A stretch of 64,000 nucleotides of DNA from Larix kaempferi. Its lineage: Eukaryota > Streptophyta > Pinopsida > Pinales > Pinaceae. A program made the position numbers and the translations under genes. The stretch spans positions 7,332,001 to 7,396,000 of the forward strand of contig BSBM01000007.1 in assembly GCA_027924585.1 (NCBI GenBank). Direction: 5' to 3'. Positions within the stretch are counted from its first letter, which is position 1; each line of letters opens with the position of its first letter. Of the stretch, positions 51,205 to 62,203 are shown one piece after another. Below the pieces are notes generated by a model that saw nothing but the letters and a program-made list of their open reading frames with translations, was not told where the DNA came from and did no database searches.

Positions 51205-51216
51205 GGCTTGATACCA
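51205..51216 (-). promoter_or_regulatory. Primer binding site of element D
   Basis: On the minus strand TGGTATCAAGCC, one base inside the right LTR; initiator-Met-like. It fixes the orientation of D. Confidence 0.8.
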
Positions 51217-51217
51217 A

Positions 51218-51487
51218 TGTAATATCCATAGTTGGATATTCTCAATTAGTTAGGGTTGAACCCATAATTTCTAAAATAACCCACAAATCCGTAGATGTAA
51301 AATGATATATAAATTGATAAGATAAGATGATGAATTACAATTGAGGGTCCTTGATTTATACTTTGGCGGAATACCCTTTCACTAATAGTCATGTCCTTTT
51401 GGAAAGACATTATAAATTATCATTATTATTATTATTATAATAATATATATGTTGATGTTTATTATTATTATTATTTTATTCACAACA
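51218..51487 (-). repeat. LTR of element D, right copy (5' LTR in sense)
   Basis: 270 bp, matching 49072-49379 except for about ten substitutions and a shorter TTA/TA run. Confidence 0.9.
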
Positions 51488-51492
51488 ACATT

Positions 51493-52960
51493 TCGCCTCA
51501 TTTAGTGAAAAGTTGCAAGTTAAAGGTAGAAAATTTTGATAATTCATGGTTAGTTCAGCTAGCAACATGCACTAAAAGAAAAGTTACTAAATTTGCCAAA
51601 AGTTGTGATTTACTTATGAGTCAGCTGAAAATGCAAGTTAATTTAAATGTTTTTCCATTAGGGACATATGATGTGTTAATTGGCATGGACTGGCTTGAAC
51701 AGCATACAGTAGTACTTAACTGTTATAAAAAATCTTTTACTTATTTGAAAAATGAAGGTAATACTGAAACAGTAAAAGGAATTCCTAGGAAAACATCTGT
51801 AAGACAAATTTCTTCTTTGCAAGTAGAGAGAGCTATAAGAAAGGGCTGTAAAATGTTTGATGTGAATGTTATTAATGACAAATGTTCATCTAAATAATAT
51901 AAGATAAAACTGGAAGATATACCCTTCCTTAGGGACTTTTATGATGTATTCCCGCAAGAAATTCCGGGACTACCTCCGAAAAGGGAACTTGATTTCACCA
52001 TTGAGTTAGTACCAGGTGCAGTACCAAACTCAAGGCTCCCTACAGAATGAATATTCTGGAGTTAAATGAACTAAAATCTCAACTAGTTATGCCTTTTGGG
52101 CTAACTAATGCAGCGACAGTCTTCATGTGTTTAATGAATAAGTTCTGCATAAGTACTTGGATAAGTTTGTAATTGTGTTCATTGATGATATTCTAATTTA
52201 CTCAAAAACTAAAGAAGAGCATGACGAACACTTAAGAATAATTTTGCAGGATTTAAGGGAATATCAGCTTTATGCTAAGTTCAGTAAATGTGACTTTTAT
52301 AAAGATAAAATACAGTACTTAGATCACATAATATCTAAAGATGGAATTTCTGTCGACCCAGATAAAATAAGAGCAATTAATGAGTGGCCTGTACCTAAAG
52401 ACGTAATTGATGTACGGTCATTTATGGGAATAACAGGTTACTATAGAAATTTTATTGAAGGATTCTCTAGAATTGTGAATCCCATAACTTCTTTGCAGAA
52501 TAAAGGGAAGAAATTCATCTGGGATAAAAAATGTGAAGAAATTTTAAAGAAGTTAAAAGAGTTATTAACAACAACACATATACTAAAAATTGTTGATCCT
52601 AATAAGCACTTCATTATATGCACCGATGCATGTAACGATGGACTTGGAGGGGTCTTAACTCAAGAAGGTCATGCTATTGCTTTTGAGTCTAGAAAGTTAA
52701 AAATACACGAAAAGAACTACGCAACTTATGATATAGAGCTGGAAGCCGTAATACATGCACTAAAAATGTGGTGCCATCAATCGATTGGAAGAAATTTTAC
52801 ACTAATTACAGATAATAAGGGTTTAAAATAATTGTTGGATCAAACAAATCTTAACGCAAGGTAAGCTATGTGGTTAGCTTTCCTTAGCGAATATGATTTC
52901 GAAATTCAACACATTAAGGGTAAAGAAAAAAAGTTGTTGATTCCTTGAGAATAAATGCCA
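51493..52960 (+). pseudogene. Element C protease end, RT and RNase H, broken
   Basis: The protease remainder and connector run 51493-51896 (LIGMDWLEQHTVVLNCY about 51678-51728). The RT start IPGLPPKRELDFTIE is near 51960. RT jumps from LNELKSQLV (about 52058-52087) straight to [13 protein letters not shown], so about 100 residues of the fingers and palm, including the first catalytic Asp, are deleted. The FIDD box is intact at 52178-52189. Thumb and RNase H run 52157-52831, with ICTDACNDGLGG, YDIELEAV and ITDNKGLK. Stops near 51896, 52047, 52829 and 52862; frameshift near 52930. Confidence 0.9.
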
Positions 52961-53097
52961 AATTAAGTTTTGTGGCAACAATCAACACATTTAAGACATA
53001 TCTGGAAAATCAAATCGAACAAGGAATTAAGCAAGATGAAAATTATCAAAAATTGCATGATAAGGTTGCTGCAAATTTATCTGAAAATTTAATAACA

Positions 53098-54135
53098 TAA
53101 TACATCATTAATGAAAAGGGCTTAATGACATATAAAAATAGAAATTATGTACCTAATGTGTCAAAGGTTAAACTACTGATTTTGGATGAAGTTCATAAGA
53201 CTCCTTATTCAGGACATCTTGGTTATCATAAAATAATAACTATGTTAAGGAAAGATTATTTTTGGCCCAACATGAAGAATGAAGTGGCTGAGTACATAGC
53301 TAGGTGTTTTGAATGTCAAACCATTAGGGGTGAGCATCAACACCTAGCTGGCCTATTGCAGCCATTGCCAATTCCGGAATGGAAATGGGAAATTATAAGT
53401 ATTGATTTTATTACAGGTTTACATAAGAATCAGAAAGAAAATGACTCAATAATGGTGGTTGTCGATAAACTTCGTAAATATGCTCATTTTATTCCTGTTA
53501 TGACTACTTTCAAAGATGATAACATTGCAGATGTGTTTATGAAGCAAATATTCCGCTTACACGGAATTCCAAAGGTAATTATTTCTGATTGAGACTCCAA
53601 GTTTACTGAAAATTCATGGACAACATTGTTTAAGGGTTTAAATACTAAATTAAATTTCAATACTTCCTTCCATCCACAAACTGAAAGAGTTAATCAGATT
53701 TTAGAAGACATGTTAAGAATGTATGTTAAGGATCAGCCAACTAAGTGGGAAGACTATTTGCATTTCGCTGAATTTGCATCCAATAATCATTATCAAGCAT
53801 CTGCTAGACTTAGTCCATTTGAGATTTTATATGGAATAAAATTTTGTACTCGTATTTCTTGGGATAACCTTGTTGAAAGATTAATGTTAGGACCATATTT
53901 GTTAAAAGAGATGGAGCTAACCGTGAAACAAGTACAAGGCAACTTAAAAGTTGCACAAGATAGACAAAAACATTATGTAGATCTAAAACGCACTGAAGGA
54001 GAATTTCAGGTTGTAGATCATGTTTTTGTAAAGGTAAAACCCAAGAAAAGTTCTTTTAAGCTTGAGAGTTGTGCTATACTAGCACCAAGGTACTACGGAC
54101 CATTTGAAGTCCTATCAAGGATTGGACCTATTGCA
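53098..54135 (+). pseudogene. Element C integrase, nearly open
   Basis: The zinc-binding module is intact: His in EVHKTPYSGHLG, then CFEC (about 53190-53320). In the core, IDFIT gives the first Asp (about 53403). ISD followed by TGA and DSKF (53581-53604) shows an Arg codon CGA turned to a stop. The Glu is in HPQTERVNQ (about 53675), where this family has four more residues (DGQT-type) between Thr and Glu: a 12-bp loss. The C-terminal part has GPFEVLSRIGPIA and then a TAA at 54136. The enzyme inserts the DNA copy into the genome. Confidence 0.9.
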
Positions 54136-54138
54136 TAA

Positions 54139-54444
54139 AAGTTGGATTTGCCATCTAATTTAAGAATCCATAATTTTTTTCACATTTTTGTTTTAAAGAC
54201 GTATGTGCATGATGCTACTCATGTCCTGAATTGGAATGACATATATGTGGAACCTGAAGCATATTTTTAGGTGGAACCAGATTGTATTCTCGACAAGAGG
54301 GAAATTATGCTCCGGAATCGTACCGTAGGGAAATTAAAAGTGCAATGGAAGCACCTTAGCCTTGATGAAGCTACCTGGGAACTAGAAAGTAACATGCAGG
54401 CAGCATATCCAGTTCTGTTCCAGGGAGGCTCTGATGAAGAATAA
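54139..54444 (+). pseudogene. Element C C-terminal tail with chromodomain
   Basis: Reading on in frame after the stop: RIHNFFHIFVLKTYV, a second stop near 54268, then a CR-type chromodomain (LRNRTVGKLKVQWKHLSLDE, about 54310-54370, then ATWELES) and the stop TAA at 54442-54444. It supports placing C with the chromoviruses. Confidence 0.85.
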
Positions 54445-54467
54445 GAGACATCGTGGACGATGTTGAT

Positions 54468-54483
54468 CTTAAGTGGAGGTGTT
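54468..54483 (+). promoter_or_regulatory. Polypurine tract of element C
   Basis: CTTAAGTGGAGGTGTT just before the 3' LTR; shorter and less pure than that of B. Confidence 0.65.
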
Positions 54484-57400
54484 TGTAACATACCCCTTTG
54501 CTGAAAACATTTTATGTTTGAAGAAAAAATTATCTTAACTTTTACTGTAAAGTTTTATATTTGGACAAGTGTCCAAGGATGACTGTAATTACACAATATT
54601 ATTATTTAAATAAATAAAATAGGAGACACTCACCCAAGGAGAACTATTGAAAGAGTGTTTACTGATTCACTAGGTGGAATGGAATCTGGGGTAGAAGTAA
54701 ATGGACAAGTGGCAGCATCACGAATCAAGTAACTAGTGGTTGGTATGGGACAACTCCCTTGAAGTGTGGTAAAGTTCCTTAGATTGTGGAACTAGAGCTT
54801 GAGGCTAATTTATTGAAAACTAACCACCAAAAGACCTAGGAATCTTTTTAAGAGCTATCGAATTTGGACTAAGGTTCAACACTTTTCCTAACGAGGAAAT
54901 TTACCTTATGGTTCTGCTCTATGCACACAAGAGATTCGATGAGGGGAAAAACCAGGTTTCTGATCATGGTGTAAGTTTGCCTTGTTTACTGCTTACTGTA
55001 GAGATTGAGGTGTATGGCAAGTCTCTATTGATGGTTGGTTATACAGCCTGAGTTCCTTGCTTCTACACAAATTCTTCTACCTAGTGGTTCAGTAAACAGG
55101 CTCGGGGGTCCAATGGAGCCAAGTAGTTTGGCTACTTCTTCTAGAGAAGGTTGGGAGGAACATGCCTCTTTGGGTGTTTGTCCTCCCTATCTATAGTTGC
55201 AGGTTATACTTGCTATTTCATTTCCTAAGTAGTTATAATTTATTTATGTAGCTCTTAAGTTAGTATTCAGTAGTTAAATATTTATAATGCAAAAGTAAAT
55301 GTTTTTTTTTTCTTTTTTTCTGATCTAATCATGATCTTGTAGATTATTGAATAAATATATGAATTGATGAAATTAATGCATTCCCTATAGTTTTCCACAT
55401 ACTATTTTCTATATCGTAATCTAGTATAGGGAAGGGAGATTAAAATAGATAAATGATATGCATGAGAATCATAAATGAATAGACTAATTCTGTTACAATC
55501 CCCATATTTTCTTATTTTTTACAAACTATAAATTTGCATATCACATATATCAGCTATGGAAGAATTCAATGTTTACTGTTTTATTTAAGCAATTTAATAC
55601 AAAACAGTCGCAACAATGGAAGTAAAATTTCATAAACATTCCACTGTCCTGTACAAAACCTAAAGTTCTATTTTAGGTTAATTTAGTCCTTGTAGAGACA
55701 CGAATGTTATACATTTACTTACTTTATTTCTGTCGATTTCCTTATTAAAAAATATTTAAACATTTTGCAGAATTTAGATACTAGCAGAATCAAAATAATT
55801 AATATAACTGATCATTGTTATTCACAAATTTAAACAATTGTATAGAAGGTCAAATATCTACATATATAGCATATCATTAATGTTATAATCATAAAAACAT
55901 AGAATTAAGTTATATATATTCTAAACTTTTTCCCTAGACCTTAGCAATTCTCAATAACCATAGAAAAAGGTTTTTCTTCCCTTTTACTTTGAAAACTGTC
56001 AAACAAAGTAGGACCTTGAAATTTTAGAAACACAAAAACTTTCCGAAAAAGGTTCCCAAGTCTCATCCCTATCTAGATACAACATAACTTTAAATATAAA
56101 CCCTTCGTCTTTAGAGTAAATCTAATAGACTTCCCATGACACAGATTGACTTTGCAGAGGTGGTTCATACATAACATTTCTGGGTTCGGAACCCTAAGAG
56201 AACCAAAATAGCCTTAGTATCAAGACAGGTTCGTAATCAACCTTATGGTCAAATGTTTAAACATTTTAAACATCAAACTCATTATGACAGGGTTCCAAAC
56301 CAGATTCACGATACATACTCAACAGTAAGGTATTATAGTCACATTTTTTTTATTTACCCTGTACACATAAAAAACGACCGACTTTCTCAACAACAAAAGA
56401 GTTTAATGGTTTAGGTTAAAGTACCATTCAACTAAATATTAGATATCATAGACTAAGTCTCAACACTCAGTTCGACCTCTTAAACCCTTCAAAATTATTT
56501 CTTCAATGAAGACAAGTACAGAGTTTGAAGCCACAACAAGAGGTATTTAGCCATTAGCTCTCAGCCACCAACAAAACACAATATTTCATAAAACAAGCTC
56601 TGAATTACGATAACACAGGCACGACACACCTAAACTATATTACGTACAATTACCAGAACCCTAGCCATATATCAAATAGTTGAAGGATGAACACTTTTAA
56701 CAGTTACTAATACTTCTACCCATTATTGAAATAAACCGTAACTGATCCTTACACAATGACCAAACAACATTGAAACTTACAATCACAAAACAGGGTCAAA
56801 ACCCCAAAACAACATTTAGTTCAGAACCTTAAACACCTCTTTTTCGTTAAACGACTGAGGGTTAAACCCTTCAACCGATGTTAGATTTCAACAAATAATT
56901 TTATAGTGAAACGTTGTAAGTAGGTCAAGGATCCTATCCTCCCTACATTCATCTTTTGACTCATAAAACATTACAACGATGACAACACCTTCAGCCAAAC
57001 AACAAAACCATAGTTTCGACTGACTCCCAAACATTGGCCAACAGTTGCCAAGAGTATCCTAGAGGAAAACCACTGAGGCTTATCAGTCGTTAAGTAACAC
57101 CACCACTTAGATTCAACGCAACACCATGTAGACGAGAAGTACCTACCAACAACACCTTGATAGTTAAAAGACATTTTATGAAGTTGAAATAATTTTACAG
57201 ATAGTAATAACGATTGGAAATTTGATACATTACCTTCGTAGAGAAACTTTGGTTCGAGACTGAGTATTTCTGAAATCGGCGTCAATCCTGAGCCACTCAA
57301 ATAGCCAAGACTACTGCAAAACCCTCACTCCTATATCGGCTCTTAAAATTGTAAGCTAATGAATGGAACCCTTCCATTGGATCACGATTCGAAACTCAGG

Positions 57401-57913
57401 AGGTGCACTCAAAAGCAATAGAAACGAAACCCTAAAGACCCACAGGCCTGTCAGCCTCCCTACCACACCACTCTGGAACACTGAATGCAAATGGTTATGC
57501 CATCGAAGTGGTAGGCCTGAGAGTAGTTAGGGTACGCATCAAGTTCAAGGAGACCACGTGAAGAGCTACCATGGAGGTTCCAATAGACCATCCACTCACA
57601 AGCACTTTAATACACTTTAATGTGCATATCTACCACCAGCACGTCGACCTGCCAGCAAACCATGCAACAGGGTTTCATTCAGGCTAATCCTTTGTTTTAC
57701 ATTATAGTTTGTGTTACCTGTTATCAAACCATCACACCATTAGTCCAAGATGTGATACCTTTTCACGATGACTAAGTATAAGGCTCCGACCATCGCCTAG
57801 GGAACCTGCAACCATAGTATTACGGTTATATATATTAACAATAATACCTTTTATTTCATATTGCCAATGCTTTTAGGCCATTACATAGATGATGATATCG
57901 AAACCTTCGTATT
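54484..57913 (+). repeat. 3' LTR of element C, truncated
   Basis: Matches the 5' LTR from TGTAACATACC through CGAAACCTTCGTA (compare 46553-46565). The last ~900 bp are missing, replaced by gypsy coding DNA. Conserved block at about 55085-55170. Confidence 0.9.
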
Positions 57914-58783
57914 GGGATTGAGTGGATACTGCTCCAAGTTTGTCAAGGATTATAGAAAGATTGCATCTCCATTAAGCGTTCTATTGAAAAATGATGCTTT
58001 TACATGGACACATCCTACTAAGTGTGCATTTGACAAACTGAAATCAACTATGTGTATTACACATGTCCTAGCTATTCCTGATTTTTACAAGCCTTTCACT
58101 ATTGAGAGTGATGCTTGCGACAATGGACTTGGTGTTGTTCTCCTTGAAGATGAACATCCAATTATGTTCACCAGCAAATCCCTTTCTGGTAAGAATTTAG
58201 CCGCCTCTACATATGAGAAGGAAATGATGGCTTTTTTTATGCAGTACAAAAGTGGCGGTTGCACTTATTAGGTAATCATTTTTGCATCAAGACCGATCAC
58301 CAAAGTTTGAAATGTTTCCTGGAACAATGGGTCTCCTCCCTGCACAACAGAAATGGGTTAGAGAACTCATGGGTTATGACTATGAGATCACATATAGTAA
58401 GGGTAAGGACAATATTATGGTGGATTCTCTTTCTCGTACATTTGATGACCAACTTTATGTTTCAGTTATTTCTATGCATGTCCAAATTGGTTGCAATCTG
58501 TTCAGCAGGGCTATGTCAATGACTCCTCATTATCTGAAATCGTCGAACGGTTGTACAACGACCCTTCTATTGTATCACATTACTATTGGGATGGTGCTTC
58601 CCTAAGATATAAGGGTCGTTTGGTGCTTACCCAGAGCATATATATTTAACAGGTCTTGTTCTATGAACTTCATGCTTCTCCATCGGCAGGGCACTATGGG
58701 TTCCTCAAAACGTACGAGCGGGCACGATGTAACTTCTTTTGGAAGGGAATGAAAAGGAAAATTCAAAATATGGGGGTTGAATG
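57914..58783 (+). pseudogene. Gypsy fragment E: RT end, RNase H, integrase start
   Basis: Starts inside RT (LGLSGYCSKFVKDYRKIASP) and continues into RNase H with FTIESDACDNGLGVVL, STYEKEMMA and KTDHQSLKCF. After frameshifts near 58245, 58310 and 58475 it reaches DSLSRT and the integrase zinc region (ELHASPSAGHYGFLKTYERA, about 58670-58730, then VEC). It stops where the LTR of J begins. Different from A, B and C in sequence but of the same Ty3/gypsy type. Both boundaries are broken: left by the join to C's LTR, right by J. Confidence 0.88.
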
Positions 58784-60248
58784 TGATACCTCCCAGCTGT
58801 TGGTCACCCTATATGTCAATTAATTAAAGCTAACACACAAGATGGTCAATATAAATGATCAAACCCAGGAAGGTATTTTATTTCAATGGAAATAAGCATA
58901 ATCTCTACATAAACATGTCAAGCAGTTGATTAACTAATGGAGATAATAACCCTACTAGTCTATCCAGGCAAAATCATCCCATAAAAAAACTAGCCTAATT
59001 CACACACCTAGGAATTCAATTGCAGCTACATTCCTACAAAGATCAACCTAGCAGTTATAAATTTAAGAATAGAAATAAACTAGATTACTTTTGTAAGAAG
59101 TTAAATCCTATAATTATCAAACTACAATATTCAATCTTTACCAAAATGATCCATCCAATAGCTACTATTACTCAATCACAATCTGACTATTCTAATAAAC
59201 CAATTTAAGATACAACAACCAGAATCTAATCATAAGCTTGAACCATAACTGATAATTACTATAAATCCTAGAAAGCATAAACAACTAGAAGATATCAGAA
59301 TTGAGCTTGGCTATTACATCTGATTCGAACACACATGCATTAAACTGAATTAACCTACATAGTCGACTGTCACGCCACTCTCTTGCAGCTATTCAAGATG
59401 CAATCGTGAACTACCAAAAAGAAAGCTAACCTCTGTTGCAACTAACAGTAACATCTACAATAATTCCACACCACACACAGAAAGAAAGCTAAATTAACCT
59501 ACCTACTTAAACCGGCTATCTCTGTCAGAAGGTGGGCCTTGGCCTTCTAACAGAGATGTCAAGAATCACAACAAATTAAGACACATAGATGAAGAAATCT
59601 GCTCTCATATTAATGATCAAAATCGATAGTCTCAGTGCTCTATTACAGCTTATACAAAATGGAAATTGTCCAACCCTAGGCTATAGGAGCCTTCTCATAT
59701 TTATAAATTTTAGAGTGCGGATCAGGATCCATTAAAATCGTGCAGCAATGAAGATCAATGATCTCCAAGCTGCGGAGTTACAGCTAACTATTACAACCAT
59801 ATTAAACAAGATTGTTACTCATGAAGGAGCTGTTACTCTAGTAATCAATGGATCAAGGGATTTAGCAAGCTAGAATGTGATCTATCTGTTGCAGCTGGGT
59901 TCTGTTTCAGTGGAGGCCTATTACAGATTCTTGTGGAGGAATGTGGTGTCCCTTGGAGTTATGAGGAATAGGGCTTTGAAGAGTAACAACTAGCGCCATT
60001 GAGCTGATACACCTACACTATAGATCTTGACTAAATGAAATTACACATATTAGCATAAATCAAGGACTAGGATCCAAAATCTTTAACAATCTTACGTAGA
60101 AAATGAATAAAGTAATAAAAAATTATACCTGTCAATATTATTGGTCGATCTAGAGAAAAGGCATGGATATAGCTTATGAAAATAGGATGTAATCAGGGAA
60201 AAATGATGTAATAAGGATGACCAAAAGGGGCATTTCCTAGATCCAACA
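58784..60248 (-). repeat. 3' LTR of element J, about 1.46 kb
   Basis: The right edge (CCAACA at 60248, next to the polypurine tract) is clear. The left edge, within TGTGATACC at 58782-58790, is placed where gypsy coding stops and is uncertain by a few bases. Confidence 0.6.
59518..59557. other. Hairpin in J LTR
   Basis: ATCTCTGTCAGAAGG and CCTTCTAACAGAGAT pair at 14 of 15 positions around a 10-nt loop. Confidence 0.7.
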
Positions 60249-60262
60249 TCTACCCCCAACTA
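60249..60262 (-). promoter_or_regulatory. Polypurine tract of element J
   Basis: Minus-strand TAGTTGGGGGTAGA immediately before the LTR start TGTTGG. Confidence 0.75.
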
Positions 60263-60294
60263 TCCAATTGCATGTCCTCATGCAAGAACCTCCA

Positions 60295-62179
60295 CTAGTC
60301 CGAATCTGAGTCTGAGTGGAATCTGTGGAGATTTCTAAGATTGTAGGAAAATTCTGATGTTTCCCCTTGAGGCACAAACCAAAAGCAAGCTATCCATTTC
60401 TCCCAAGACAGCTTCTCTTCTTCTTTAGTGAAAGCATAGATGTTTCTGTAAGGACTCACAGGAAGCCATATGAGAGGGAACCTGAATCTTAACCGAATCC
60501 ATCAGGGTCCACATTTCTTCATGCACTGCACATATTTAGGAACCCTTGTCAAATCTTGTCTAAAATTTTCAAAGCAGTAGGGGTCCCCTTCCTTTAAAGA
60601 CAAAGAAGGATAGAGCCATCTGTATTCACTGCGTTCTAGAGCATCCTGCTTCATATTGAGAATCATCGGGACACATGTGGTGAGGATTTTATCTCTCAAA
60701 ATTTCAAAGTATTGGGAAATTGTAGAAACCCTGAAAGATCCAGCAAGGTTTTTTATGAGTCCTTTTGGGTCTTGAGGTTCACCCCTAATTCAGAGAGTAG
60801 AATTCTCCTCATTCTTGAGGATGGTCTGGAAAGCATCTCACCATCTTACATGGTTAATGACAAAAGAGGCAAATGCCCTCAGCTGAACATCCCCCAAACA
60901 AGGCAATGGATTGGCTGGAGAGTCAATATAAAAATCCCTATCATGCAAATACAATTTGAATAACAAATTATGATACTCAAAATCACTTTTAAGAAAAGTA
61001 TCTAAAAACTAGGTAGTTGTTGCCAAATCAAATGATCTCCCTTCCTTCAGAGCCCTTAATTGAAATAATGTTGTATGTTCATGGACGAAGACAGGGTAAG
61101 AGGGGGATGGAGCCTTGCAACTCAACATTTCTAGGGAAAGAGTATACATTTTGTCTTTTTCTTGTTGCAGGGACTTCAGTTTCTTCAATCCTTCCAATTT
61201 TTCTTGAAGTTTCTCCCACCAGAGTTTTTTGGAAGAATAACTCCTCAACCCATTTTTCTCTCAATCCCCTAATGACATTTCTATGTTCTTGGAGAGAGAT
61301 CATACATGTCCTGAATAGAGCCATCTGTATTCATTATGTTCCAGAGCATCCTGCTGCATATTGAGAATCATCGAGACACATGTGGTGAGGCGTTTATCTC
61401 TCAAATTTTCAAAGTATTGGGAAATTGTAGGAACCCTGAGAGATCCAGCATGGTTTTTTATGAGTCCTTTTGGGTCTTGAGGTTCACCCCTAATCCAAAG
61501 AGTAGAAATCTCCTCATTCTTGAGGATGGTCTGGAAAGCATCTCGCCATATTAAATGGTTAATGACAAAAGAGGCAAATTCCCTCAGCTAAACATCCCCC
61601 AAACAAGGAAATGGATTGGATAGAGAGTCAATATAACAAGCCCTATCATGCAAATACAATTCGCATAACAAATGCTGATACTCAAAATCACTTTTAAGAA
61701 AAGTATCTAAAAACTGGGTAGTTGTTGCCAAATCAAATGATCTCCCTTCCTTCAAAGCCTTTAATTGAAATAAAGTTGTCTATTCATGGAGTAAGACAGG
61801 GTAAGAGGGGGATGGAGCCCTGCAACTCAACAATTCTAGGGAAAGAGTATACATTTTGTCTTTTTCTTGTTGTAGGGACTTCAGTTTCTTCAATCCTTCC
61901 AATTTTTCTTGAAGTTTCTCCCACCGGAGTTTTTGGAAGAATAACTCCTCAACCCATTTTTCTCTCAACCCCCTAATGACATTTCTATGTTCTTGGAGAG
62001 AGATCATACCTATCCTAAACTGATCAATCCATTTGCCATTTATCCAACTCAAGATTTAGCCAGAGAATCTTCTTCTCTAACCATTGAAATCTTCTGTTCT
62101 TCACCTCCTTGTCATCATCAGAGTTCAGATAAATGACTTCCACATTTTTCTTTGGCACTGTTACAGTTTCATCCTCCAT
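60295..62179 (-). pseudogene. Element J ORF, unknown protein, internally duplicated
   Basis: Starts MEDETVTVPKKNVEVIYLNS (ATG at 62179), then an acidic patch, a Trp-rich helix (RFQWLEKKILWLNLELDKWQ) and a coiled-coil-like part (LQEKLEGLKKLKSLQQEKDK). A region rich in Phe, Leu and Trp follows (about 61700-61320). The C-terminal part has FENFRQDLTRVPKYVQCMKK, FWFVPQGETSEFSYNLRN and the end HRFHSDSDSD before the TAG at 60297-60295. The middle is present twice through a 705-bp (235-codon) tandem duplication. A frameshift near 62030, stops near 61780, 61590 and 61316, and a 1-bp insertion near 61220 show decay. I do not recognise the family. Confidence 0.55.
60611..62014 (-). repeat. 705-bp tandem duplication inside J ORF
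   Basis: 60611-61315 and 61316-62014 match throughout (for example TTTCAAAGTATTGGGAAATT at 60700 and 61405), with scattered substitutions and small indels. The period is a multiple of three. Confidence 0.9.
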
Positions 62180-62203
62180 TGTAGTTGCAGTGGTTTGTGC
62201 CTG

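Larger units (their letters stand above)
49072..51487 (-). mobile_element. Small non-autonomous LTR element D with coiled-coil ORF
   Basis: 2,416 bp, bounded by direct repeats of 308 bp (49072-49379) and 270 bp (51218-51487), both TG...CA, and flanked by exact ACATT. Orientation is minus: reading that strand, the LTR ends GGATATTACA, then a PBS TGGTATCAAGCC (51216-51205), a purine-rich leader, one long coiled-coil ORF, then a short purine run before the other LTR. There is no protease, RT, RNase H or integrase. The LTRs differ at about 10 of 215 positions outside the microsatellite, plus its length. Such elements move only with proteins supplied by relatives. Confidence 0.9.
43143..57913 (+). 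mobile_element. Chromovirus C (Ty3/gypsy), very long LTRs, 3' end truncated
   Basis: The 5' LTR is complete (4,334 bp); the internal region is 47477-54483 with element D inside its protease. The 3' LTR starts at 54484 but stops after 3.43 kb, at a join to unrelated gypsy coding DNA. The order is gag, protease, RT (centre deleted), RNase H, integrase, chromodomain. Closely related to B in gag and pol. Hand comparison of the first 260 LTR positions gives about 17 substitutions plus a 19-bp indel. The 5' flank CCTAT (43138-43142) would be its target duplication; the partner has been deleted. Confidence 0.92.
58784..62203 (-). mobile_element. LTR element J, minus strand, with unrecognised ORF
   Basis: Reading the minus strand, a long ORF region (62179-60295) is followed by the tract GTTGGGGGTAGA and then an LTR starting TGTTGGATCTAGG (60248 downward). 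This is the layout of an LTR element's 3' end. No RT, integrase or protease motif appears in the 1.95 kb of internal DNA present. The 5' part is lost at 62203, where LTR G begins. Non-autonomous status is likely but not proven, because the missing part is unseen. Confidence 0.65.

Noticed and set aside
50335-51211. Plus-strand frames rich in Phe, Leu and Ser that look like membrane proteins
   Set aside because: They are the complement of the coiled-coil ORF and the purine tract of element D.
50936-51211. Possible signal peptide or transmembrane protein
   Set aside because: Pure pyrimidine tract (TTC/TTT/CTT codons); no start context or conservation.
61017-61364. Plus-strand frames opposite the J ORF
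   Set aside because: They are repeated with the 705-bp duplication, but the minus strand has the better protein-like composition and the PPT-LTR context.
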